Positions 1 to 4,835 of a stretch of DNA of 8,962 nucleotides are shown here, piece after piece; the stretch's first letter is position 1; the number at the start of each line of letters is the position of its first letter. The stretch is taken from contig JBAYUM010000076.1 in assembly GCA_041675125.1 (NCBI GenBank), positions 1-8,962 of the forward strand, given 5' to 3'. The notes under the pieces are model-generated. The model ran no database searches. It was given only the letters and a program-made list of their open reading frames with translations, and was not told the DNA's origin. A program made the position numbers and the translations under genes. Source of the DNA: UBA11398 sp041675125 (GTDB taxonomy: Bacteria > Actinomycetota > Actinomycetes > S36-B12).

Positions 1-385
1 GGAATCCGGCAAGCACATTCGAGGGAAAGAGCGACGCCAGCGGCTTGGTCATCGAGATACGTCGGACGAGCTTGGCGTTGACAAGCTCGCCTGTCGAATC
101 ATGCTCGGCCGCAATGACATCGGGCGCATCGGCTGCCTTGACCGTCTTGAGGTCATCCTTGATCGAGGCGAGGCTCTCCTTGACCACGATCTTCAGCTTG
201 GTTCCGCGAAAGCCCTTCGGGAACTCCTGCTTCAGCACATCAGCCCGGATCTGGTCGGCCCAGACGACAAGGCTCGAACCCGCTGCCCGAGCAGGAGTCA
301 CGGGGGCAATGAGCGCGATACCCGCGACGACCGTGACGGCAGCAGCGCCTGCGGTCAGTCGCTGCAGGCCGGGCAAAGTGGACAC
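1..385 (-). CDS. MalE-type extracellular solute-binding protein of an ABC sugar transporter (partial, runs off the left edge)
   Basis: The N-terminal 128 residues are visible. A GTG start at 385 follows the DUF3263 stop by five bases, and no other in-frame start lies upstream. Residues 1-35 look like a Sec signal peptide: R9, a hydrophobic stretch at about 12-27, and a probable cleavage site after PARA (31-34). The mature part begins SSLVVWAD and reaches KLKIVV (63-68). The most telling part is residues 86-128: DAPDVIAAEHDSTGELV, then a segment ending LFPSNVLAGF. This matches the stretch of family 1 solute-binding proteins (E. coli MalE: DGPDIIFWAHDRFGG) that contributes to the sugar cleft. 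Such proteins capture oligosaccharides outside the membrane and hand them to an ABC permease, which would lie beyond the window. There is no cysteine anywhere in the visible part, so it is not an ordinary lipoprotein. The family is fairly certain; the substrate is not. Confidence 0.8.
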   Translation of the reverse strand, partial: MSTLPGLQRLTAGAAAVTVVAGIALIAPVTPARAAGSSLVVWADQIRADVLKQEFPKGFRGTKLKIVVKESLASIKDDLKTVKAADAPDVIAAEHDSTGELVNAKLVRRISMTKPLASLFPSNVLAGF

Positions 386-390
386 CAGAT

Positions 391-690
391 TCAGCGAGAC
401 TCGAGCTCCACGCCGAGCCGGCGTGCTGAACGGGCCTTCTGGCGAGAGGAGCGCATGCGGCGCAGACGCTTCACGAGCATGGGGTCGAGCTGCATCGCGG
501 ACGGCTGATCGATCAGGCCATTGAGAATCTGGTAGTAGCGCGTTGCGCTCATGTCGAACAGGTCGCGGATGGCCTGCTCCTTGGCACCGGCGTACTTCCA
601 CCATTGGCGCTCGAACTCCAGGATGGAGCGGTCGCGATCAGACAACTCAGTGCCCACGAATTGACCATAAGGCTGACGGGCTGCGTCCAT
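391..690 (-). CDS. DUF3263 domain-containing protein
   Basis: This is a 99-residue protein carrying the actinobacterial DUF3263 signature over most of its length: LSDRDRSILEFERQWWKYAG (16-35), then AKEQAIRDLFDMSATRYYQILN (36-57), and a basic tail rich in R and K (74-91, VKRLRRMRSSRQKARSARR). The sequence 'AIRDLFDMSATRYYQ' reads like a helix-turn-helix recognition region, so a DNA-binding role is plausible, but the biochemical function of the family is unknown to me. The ATG at 690 has a good Shine-Dalgarno (GAAGGA, seven bases upstream) and a matching promoter. The gene is followed five bases after its stop by the sugar-binding protein gene, so the two are probably co-transcribed. Length is normal for the family. 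Confidence 0.88.
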   Translation of the reverse strand: MDAARQPYGQFVGTELSDRDRSILEFERQWWKYAGAKEQAIRDLFDMSATRYYQILNGLIDQPSAMQLDPMLVKRLRRMRSSRQKARSARRLGVELESR

Positions 691-725
691 ACGAGGGTCC
701 TTCCAACTGCCAATGACTGAGCCCC

Positions 726-754
726 ATCCTAGACCTGAATCACACGGATGTCAT
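726..754 (-). promoter_or_regulatory. Promoter of the DUF3263/sugar-binding protein unit
   Basis: On the minus strand, ATGACA (749-754; 5 of 6 to TTGACA) is separated by exactly 17 bases from TAGGAT (726-731; 4 of 6 to TATAAT and a common actinobacterial form). The expected transcript start is near 719, about 30 bases before the ATG at 690. The -35 box overlaps the stop codon of the upstream protease gene (751-753), so the promoter uses coding sequence economically. Called by eye, not by a scoring model. Confidence 0.65.
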
Positions 755-1503
755 TTGGTTGCCGGACGGTCGCGCAGGCGTATCAGGACCCAGCTGAAGG
801 CATAGCCCAGCCCATTGGTGGCCCAATGGAAGCCCATGGGTGCCAGCACACTGCCGGAGACCAGACGCAGCCCGACGAACACGATCCCCGAGAGTCCTGT
901 CGTCACGACGCTCAGGAGCACCGCCAGGATGTTGCCACGCCTGCCCTCGCCGACCACGGAGCCGAGTGCCGGATTCTGCTCATGGGTCCCGATGGAGGGC
1001 AGGACGTGCCAGAGTCCGAAGACCAAGCAGGAGACCACGATCGCCCAGACCAGCCCATAGCGACGGGCCAGCATGGCGAAGAGCACCGATCTGAACGCGA
1101 TCTCCTCCAGCAGCACCGTGCCAAGGGGCACCTCGATCATGGCCTGGAACAGGACACCCCGGGCGCTGAGTTCGGCCATTCGCTCGTCATGGAAGGCCGT
1201 GCGCGTACGACGCATGAGCGAGCCGACGAAGTAGACCAGCGCAATGGCACCGATGCTCAGGCCGGCCCAGATCGTCCCAGGCAGCAGGTATCCGCGCCCA
1301 AGGCCCATGTCCGTCCACGAGCATCCGTCGAGAAGGCCGATCGCAAGCAGGACGACGGCGAACCCGAAAGCCCACAGCAGGTAGTGGGTCTGCGGGGCAA
1401 CGCGGTTATTGATGACATTGAGGACGACCAGCACGGCAAGGACCAGGAGCAACGGCCACAAAGCCAGACCGGAAACCTGCCCGGGCACGACCCAATTGAT
1501 CAT
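751..1503 (-). CDS. CPBP family intramembrane metalloprotease (Abi/Rce1-like)
   Basis: This 250-residue, very hydrophobic protein has about seven likely membrane segments (around residues 11-31, 40-58, 73-95, 119-132, 151-165, 192-211 and 219-243). The three CPBP/Rce1 motifs are intact and in order: EEIAFR (133-138, two Glu and Arg), FGLWH (162-166, Phe and His) and HWATN (226-230, His and Asn). These residues form the membrane-embedded metal site that cleaves peptide bonds inside or near the bilayer. Bacterial members act in prenyl-protein-like processing, bacteriocin maturation or self-immunity, but most have no known substrate and nothing nearby suggests one. The ATG at 1503 has GGGAG six bases upstream, lying inside a hairpin. 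The gene starts 42 bases after the helicase stop and may be read through from it; the next gene has its own promoter. Confidence 0.88.
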   Translation of the reverse strand: MINWVVPGQVSGLALWPLLLVLAVLVVLNVINNRVAPQTHYLLWAFGFAVVLLAIGLLDGCSWTDMGLGRGYLLPGTIWAGLSIGAIALVYFVGSLMRRTRTAFHDERMAELSARGVLFQAMIEVPLGTVLLEEIAFRSVLFAMLARRYGLVWAIVVSCLVFGLWHVLPSIGTHEQNPALGSVVGEGRRGNILAVLLSVVTTGLSGIVFVGLRLVSGSVLAPMGFHWATNGLGYAFSWVLIRLRDRPATK

Positions 1504-1543
1504 TCACCACTCCCGCTTGCCAGCGGGAATCCCGCCCAGTGAA
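1503..1543 (-). promoter_or_regulatory. Candidate translational switch over the protease ribosome binding site
   Basis: Between the helicase stop (1546-1548) and the protease ATG (1501-1503) the minus-strand RNA has three related arms: GCGGG (1531-1535), CCCGC (1523-1527) and AGCGGGA (1511-1517). The middle arm can pair with the first (5 bp, 3-base loop) or, extended to TCCCGCT (1522-1528), with the third (7 bp, GGCA loop). The third arm contains most of the GGGAG Shine-Dalgarno (1510-1514). An outer stem TTCAC/GTGAA (1539-1543 with 1503-1507) could close over the start codon as well. There is no T-run, so it is unlikely to be an ordinary terminator. The repeats are seen directly; the switching is inference. 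Confidence 0.45.
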
Positions 1544-1545
1544 GT

Positions 1546-3210
1546 CTAGGTTGCGCGACGCTTGCGTTGGGCGGTTGGAGCCGCTCCACGCTTCGCCGGT
1601 GCAGCCTTGTGCGGGCGGCCGGTGGTGCCTGTAGGCCGTGAGGAATGGCGTGGCTTGTCAGCGCGATGAGGACGTTCGCTGCGCGGCGCATCCGATCGCG
1701 GTGCACTCGAACGCGGAGCACGATCCTCGAACTGACGCGGAGCACGATCATCACGACGGTCAGCCCGAGGCGCACGATCATCGAAACTGCGAGGCGCACT
1801 GGTACGGGGCGCACTCGAACGCTGCGGACGATCATCACGGTAACGATCCGTGCGCGGAGCACGATCCTCAAGACTCCGTGGAGCACGATCCTCGAACTGA
1901 CGCGGCTTGTCGCTGTAACGAGGCTTGTCGCCATAGCGAGGCTTATCCGATCGGCCGGGCTTTGCACCCCAGCGAGAGCCCGACTTCGAACGTGATGCCG
2001 GCTCGCGTGGTGGGAACCATGGCTCGCCCGAGGGCTCCTGGGCCCCAGTGACCTCAACGAGGTGGGCATCCAGTGGGCGAACACGCTTGACGGTCGGGTT
2101 GACCCCGGCGCGCGTGGTCAGGGCTGAGACGGCACGCTGCTGCTTGGGTGCAGCGAGGATCACGACAGTGCCGGACTCGCCCGCACGCGCAGTGCGACCG
2201 GCGCGGTGCAGATAGTCCTTCGGGTCACGTGGAGCATCCACGTGAACAACCAACGAGATGCCATCGACGTGGATGCCGCGGGCAGCCACATCAGTGGCGA
2301 CAAGAGCCGGCGTGATGCCGCTCTTGAATGCGTCGAGGGTGCGCGTGCGAACCGCCTGGGTCTTGCCTCCGTGCAGTGCGCCTGCAGCGACGCCTTGGGA
2401 GGTCAGGTAGTCGGCCATGCGGTCGACGCCGGCCTGGGTCTTCATGAAGAAGATCGTGCGACCCTCGCGGGAGCCGATCTGCGCAGTGATGACTTCCTTG
2501 TCCATCGGGTGGACGAGCAGCACGTGGTGCTCCATCGTGTCGACGGATGCCGATGCAGGAGCAAGCGAGTGCGTCACCGGATTGCTCATGTAGGCCTTGC
2601 GCAGTGCATCGACGTCACCATCGAGAGTCGCGCTGAACAGAAGTCGCTGACTGCCCGGCTTGGTGAGGTCGAGGATCTCGCGAACGATGGGCATGAAGCC
2701 CATGTCGGCCATCTGGTCGGCTTCATCGAGCACGGTGATCTCAACGCTGCTGAGATCGACAGAGCCGCGGTCGGCGAGGTCCATCAATCGACCAGGCGTT
2801 GCAATGAGCATGTGGACGCCGCGATCAAGTGCATCAAGCTGCTTGTTGTAGGGCATGCCACCGGCGATGAGGCGCTGGCGCAGGCCCGCGGCCTCCGCGA
2901 TGGGACGAAGGGTGTCGCTGACCTGCATTGCAAGCTCGCGGGTGGGAACCAGAATCAGGCTCAGTGGCTGGCGTGGCTTCGCGGTGGTGCCCAGCAGACG
3001 CGTCAATGCAGCCAGGCCGAAGGCCAGGGTCTTGCCGGAACCTGTCTGGGCGCGGGCGAGCACATCGCGGCCTGCAATGGAATCAGGAAGGGTCGCAACC
3101 TGGATTGCGAAGGGCTCCATGATTCCCTGCCGGCCAAGGGCCTCAGCGAACTGCGGAGCGACACCAAGATCGGTGAACGACGGATTTACGGGCGCATGGG
3201 AAGACGGCAC
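1546..3210 (-). CDS. DEAD-box ATP-dependent RNA helicase with long basic repetitive tail
   Basis: ATP-driven RNA unwinding enzyme of the DEAD-box family (RhlE/CsdA type), typically acting in ribosome assembly, RNA decay or cold adaptation. Counting from GTG at 3210 (554 residues), the Q motif region is FTDLG...EPFAIQ (12-37). Then come AQTGSGKT (54-61), PTRELA (89-94), ATPGRL (137-142), DEAD (162-165), SAT (193-195), a RecA2 domain with ATDVAARG (305-312), and HRAGRTARAG (335-344). All catalytic motifs are intact. From about residue 395 the tail is disordered and strongly basic, with DKPRY and DRAPR repeats, ending KRRAT. An in-frame ATG at 3312 would add 34 residues. I prefer GTG 3210 because it puts the Q motif near the N-terminus as usual, has GAGAG upstream, and leaves the hairpin cluster as untranslated leader. 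The start is moderately certain; the family is not in doubt. Confidence 0.93.
   Translation of the reverse strand: MPSSHAPVNPSFTDLGVAPQFAEALGRQGIMEPFAIQVATLPDSIAGRDVLARAQTGSGKTLAFGLAALTRLLGTTAKPRQPLSLILVPTRELAMQVSDTLRPIAEAAGLRQRLIAGGMPYNKQLDALDRGVHMLIATPGRLMDLADRGSVDLSSVEITVLDEADQMADMGFMPIVREILDLTKPGSQRLLFSATLDGDVDALRKAYMSNPVTHSLAPASASVDTMEHHVLLVHPMDKEVITAQIGSREGRTIFFMKTQAGVDRMADYLTSQGVAAGALHGGKTQAVRTRTLDAFKSGITPALVATDVAARGIHVDGISLVVHVDAPRDPKDYLHRAGRTARAGESGTVVILAAPKQQRAVSALTTRAGVNPTVKRVRPLDAHLVEVTGAQEPSGEPWFPPREPASRSKSGSRWGAKPGRSDKPRYGDKPRYSDKPRQFEDRAPRSLEDRAPRTDRYRDDRPQRSSAPRTSAPRSFDDRAPRADRRDDRAPRQFEDRAPRSSAPRSDAPRSERPHRADKPRHSSRPTGTTGRPHKAAPAKRGAAPTAQRKRRAT
1680..1940 (-). repeat. DRAPR/DKPR repeats encoding the helicase tail
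   Basis: Imperfect short repeats here encode repeated DRAPR, SAPR and DKPR units of the helicase tail. The clearest is a 26-base identical direct repeat at 1715-1740 and 1880-1905, both encoding QFEDRAP in context. Other units differ by a few bases. This is typical of expanding and contracting low-complexity coding sequence in RNA-binding tails. Confidence 0.7.
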
Positions 3211-3225
3211 GACAACACAACTCTC

Positions 3226-3362
3226 ATTCGAGACGATTCGCGTGTCTCGAATGGCGACAGCTGGTCGCGTATGTATCAAGACTCGCTCGTGAGCTAAATA
3301 GCTCCCAGTCATCGGCTGATGACCCCGTTACGGTACGCGAGGACGCCCGATTTGCGAAATCG
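3226..3362 (-). promoter_or_regulatory. Multi-hairpin 5' leader of the RNA helicase gene
   Basis: Five perfect inverted repeats follow each other towards the helicase start. Read in transcript order they are CGATTT/AAATCG (3348-3362, 3-base loop), GTCATC/GATGAC (3308-3323, 4-base loop), GAGCTA/TAGCTC (3291-3304), GCGAC/GTCGC (3254-3268, 5-base loop) and ATTCGAGAC/GTCTCGAAT (3226-3252, 9-bp stem with 9-base loop). The last ends directly at the GAGAG that may serve as Shine-Dalgarno. No convincing -10/-35 pair was found, so how many of the five are in the RNA is uncertain. A structured leader is expected if the helicase controls its own translation. Confidence 0.5.
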
Positions 3363-3377
3363 CCCCACGAAACGACA

Positions 3378-3411
3378 ATCCCCCCGCCAGCCCTGAGGCT
3401 GACGAGGGGAT
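3378..3411 (-). terminator. Strong intrinsic terminator of the secreted-protein gene
   Basis: A 15-bp stem with two G-U pairs and a 4-base loop (arms 3378-3392 and 3397-3411) begins 12 bases after the stop of the secreted-protein gene. On the minus strand it is followed by TGTCGTTTCG, a weak T-rich tail. It should separate the secreted-protein transcript from the helicase, which therefore needs its own promoter. Confidence 0.75.
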
Positions 3412-3423
3412 CCTTGAGTCGAG

Positions 3424-3879
3424 TTACTCCGCTGCTGAGAGCTCGATCTTGACGAAGCCCTTGTCCGCCTTGATGCCCGCTGCGGACACCTTGACTGGCT
3501 TGGTCTTGCCGATGGTCACGGTTGCTGCCTTTGCAGTGTCGACTGCAACCACGCCGCTGACGGTGCAGGTGAAGAAGCCTGCGAAGTCGCCACCTGCGTA
3601 AGCAAGGCTCACCTTGGTGATCTTGCCTGCGCCGACGACCTTGCCGGACTTGTCCTTGAATACGACTGGGGTCTTGAGAGTGGCGCCTGCTGCTGGGCCG
3701 TCCTCGGTGACGCAAGCGGTCTTGGCCGCAGCAACACCATCGCTGGCCAGGATCGACGAGTCAACAAGCTTGACCTGAACGTTGACCTTGGTCGTGGCTG
3801 CCTGTGCTGGTGCTGCAATGAGCGCTGCTGAGGCAACCAAGCCGGCTGCTGCAACAGTGCTGAGAACGATCTTCTTCAT
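3424..3879 (-). CDS. Small secreted protein of unknown function
   Basis: I do not recognise this 151-residue protein. It starts MKK, has a hydrophobic segment (about 4-23) and a signal peptidase I site after AQA (25-27), so about 124 residues are exported. The mature part is rich in Ala, Val, Lys and Thr with alternating hydrophobic residues (for example KVNVQVKLV, VVFKDKSGKVVG, KAATVTIGKTKPVKV, GFVKIELS), suggesting an all-beta, Ig-like fold. Two cysteines (C56 and C105) could form one disulfide. There is no membrane anchor, lipobox or sorting signal. The ATG at 3879 has a near-perfect GGAGGA five bases upstream, a long leader and a strong terminator, so it is a single-gene unit that may be well expressed. 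The coding status is supported by the signal peptide and these flanking signals. Confidence 0.8.
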   Translation of the reverse strand: MKKIVLSTVAAAGLVASAALIAAPAQAATTKVNVQVKLVDSSILASDGVAAAKTACVTEDGPAAGATLKTPVVFKDKSGKVVGAGKITKVSLAYAGGDFAGFFTCTVSGVVAVDTAKAATVTIGKTKPVKVSAAGIKADKGFVKIELSAAE

Positions 3880-3944
3880 GATTCCTCCGGTTGTTGGCTG
3901 CGAGCAGGGAGCTGCAGCCTGTAGTACTTGCGCCTTGTGTCGCG

Positions 3945-3952
3945 AATATATA
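3945..3952 (-). promoter_or_regulatory. Probable -10 region of the secreted-protein gene
   Basis: The minus strand reads TATATATT here (TATATA or TATATT as -10 box), about 65 bases before the ATG at 3879, and stands out in GC-rich surroundings. No clear TTGACA-like -35 was found; CTTTCT lies 17 bases upstream of TATATA. The leader contains a GGCTGC/GCAGCC inverted repeat (3896-3919). An alternative sigma factor is possible but not shown. Confidence 0.4.
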
Positions 3953-3990
3953 CACGAAACTCAGGTTTAAGAAAGAGTTACGGAATTATT

Positions 3991-4053
3991 TCCCGAAAGT
4001 GGCCAAATGGGTTGCTACGCAGCCCTCACGGGAAGACGACAAAACGGGCCACT
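3991..4053. repeat. Crossing inverted repeats in the 3880-4156 intergenic region
   Basis: This 277-base gap has no convincing gene. It holds three perfect or near-perfect inverted repeats: TCCCG/CGGGA (3991-3995 with 4029-4033), AGTGGCC/GGCCACT (3998-4004 with 4047-4053), and GGGTTGC/GCAGCCC (4009-4015 with 4019-4025, one G-T pair). The first two cross each other and both enclose the third, so an RNA could form a pseudoknot or alternative folds; as DNA they could be operator sites. They lie upstream of the secreted gene's -10 and upstream of the tRNA promoter. Outside them and the promoters I see nothing else in the gap. Confidence 0.45.
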
Positions 4054-4119
4054 GATGCCGAATCGTGATATGCGGGGTCTTGGGACCATCGCTTAGCTTT
4101 CATGCACGAGGGCCTCAGG

Positions 4120-4146
4120 TTGATCTCTTGATGTGACATCTACACT
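4120..4146 (+). promoter_or_regulatory. Probable promoter of the tRNA-Thr gene
   Basis: TACACT (4141-4146) is a fair -10 box, with TTGATC (4120-4125) 15 bases upstream as a possible -35 box; the spacing is short. A start near 4153 would leave only a few bases of 5' leader for RNase P to remove. Confidence 0.4.
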
Positions 4147-4156
4147 TCGTAGCCGC

Positions 4157-4231
4157 GCCCCTGTAGCTCAGTGGTAGAGCAACCGCCTTGTAAGCGGTAG
4201 GTCGTCAGTTCAATCCTGACCGGGGGCTCCA
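4157..4231 (+). tRNA. tRNA-Thr (anticodon TGT), reads ACA
   Basis: A full cloverleaf can be drawn: acceptor GCCCCTG with CGGGGGC (one G-U), D arm GCTC/GAGC around AGTGGTA, anticodon stem ACCGC/GCGGT with loop CTTGTAA (anticodon TGT), five-base variable loop, T arm GTCAG/CTGAC around TTCAATC, discriminator T, and encoded CCA (4229-4231). It is the only plus-strand gene in the window and faces the lipoprotein gene. Confidence 0.96.
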
Positions 4232-4239
4232 CTCAGATG

Positions 4240-4252
4240 AGGCCTTCGGCTT
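4240..4252 (+). terminator. Possible short terminator hairpin after tRNA-Thr
   Basis: AGGCC-TTC-GGCTT forms a 5-bp stem (one G-T pair) nine bases after the tRNA. It lies in the 51-base gap between convergent genes and could serve either. There is no real T-run, so the call is weak. Confidence 0.3.
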
Positions 4253-4282
4253 GTGCCAGCCCCGGCTCGCCTGGATCACACG

Positions 4283-4732
4283 TCAACCGGCGAGGCACGC
4301 AGGGGTGAACAGTGCCTCAGGCACCTGAGCATCAACTGGCGCGACGACCGGATCGGTGTTGTAGTCGATCGTGCCGCACACATCCTGCTGCTGCTTGGGA
4401 ATCCAGAACTGGCCCTCCTGCTCGAAGACGAACGACGTGGGCGCCCCATGCTCCCCATCCCCGATGGTGCCATTCACCACTGCCCAACCATCGACACATC
4501 GAAGATCGCTGAAGGACATGAGCTGCACGTCCTTGTCGAGTTCCCCCTCGAGCACCGGCTTGATCGCTGCCTCGGTGCACTCGGTCATGCCGCCGATCAG
4601 GGAGGCCGTCGGCGTCGGAGTCGGGGTTGCCGTTGGTGTCACCGGGGTATCGCTGCTGCTTGAGCACCCAGCAAGTGCTGCCCCTGCGATGAAGACCGTG
4701 GCAAGCACCAGCACGCTGCGCGAACGAGTCAT
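4283..4732 (-). CDS. Small lipoprotein of unknown function with Pro-Thr linker
   Basis: The start is taken as ATG 4732, which has GGAGGA five bases upstream; an in-frame ATG at 4768 lacks such a site. The resulting 149-residue protein has a lipoprotein signal peptide (MTRSR, a hydrophobic core, lipobox LAGC with C23 as the lipidated residue). A Ser/Thr/Pro linker with repeated TP follows (about 24-43), and then a domain of about 100 residues. The domain has four cysteines (C52, C79, C119, C146), probably two disulfides, and a 'LRCVDGWAVVNGTI' segment. That segment resembles one seen in many uncharacterised actinobacterial exported proteins (C-x-(D/G)-GWA). It should sit on the outer face of the membrane. 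I cannot assign a function. It follows rlmB but is separated by a hairpin and probably has its own promoter. Confidence 0.85.
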   Translation of the reverse strand: MTRSRSVLVLATVFIAGAALAGCSSSSDTPVTPTATPTPTPTASLIGGMTECTEAAIKPVLEGELDKDVQLMSFSDLRCVDGWAVVNGTIGDGEHGAPTSFVFEQEGQFWIPKQQQDVCGTIDYNTDPVVAPVDAQVPEALFTPACLAG

Positions 4733-4773
4733 GGGAATCCTCCGATTGAAGTCAGGCGACCTGGGCAAGGCCG

Positions 4774-4779
4774 ACTCTA
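4774..4779 (-). promoter_or_regulatory. Possible -10 box of the lipoprotein gene
   Basis: TAGAGT on the minus strand (4 of 6 to TATAAT) would start a transcript near 4767, leaving a leader of about 35 bases to ATG 4732. No convincing -35 box lies 16-18 bases upstream. If correct, it excludes the longer start at 4768. Confidence 0.3.
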
Positions 4780-4814
4780 ACGAAAAGGCATCAATTCAGC
4801 GGTTGCTCCGCGTC

Positions 4815-4835
4815 CCCTTCTCCGACAGAAAAGGG
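4815..4835 (-). terminator. Hairpin directly after the rlmB stop, possible operon terminator
   Basis: In the minus-strand RNA, CCCTTTTC and GAGAAGGG form an 8-bp stem (one G-U) around TGTCG, immediately after the stop of rlmB (4836-4838). No T-run follows directly, so it may act as a weak terminator or a 3'-end stabiliser. Confidence 0.4.

Noticed and set aside
748..1542. Plus-strand open frame of 264 codons opposite the CPBP protease
   Set aside because: Its translation is rich in Gln, Asp, Glu, His and Pro with no recognisable motif, as expected for the antisense of a hydrophobic GC-rich gene; the minus strand has all protease motifs.
1680..1940. Possible CRISPR-like array
   Set aside because: The repeats are irregular, imperfect and in frame with the helicase tail; there are no uniform unique spacers.
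1500..2084. Minus-strand frame of 194 codons overlapping the helicase tail, rich in Arg, Val and Ser
   Set aside because: Second reading frame through the repeat-rich tail; the low-complexity pattern follows from the repeats and no domain is visible.
2206..3297. Plus-strand open frame of 363 codons opposite the RNA helicase
   Set aside because: Lies entirely antisense to intact helicase motifs, has no motif of its own and no credible ribosome binding site.
3211..3312. N-terminal extension of the helicase from ATG 3312
   Set aside because: The 34 extra residues do not resemble a helicase N-terminus and the segment is filled with perfect inverted repeats, better explained as an untranslated leader. 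Kept as an alternative start only.
4076..4087. GGTC-TTGG-GACC hairpin before the tRNA promoter
   Set aside because: Only four base pairs; expected by chance in a gap of this length.
4745..4768. Upstream start of the lipoprotein at ATG 4768
   Set aside because: It would put 12 charged and polar residues before the signal peptide and lacks a ribosome binding site, whereas ATG 4732 has GGAGGA at ideal spacing.
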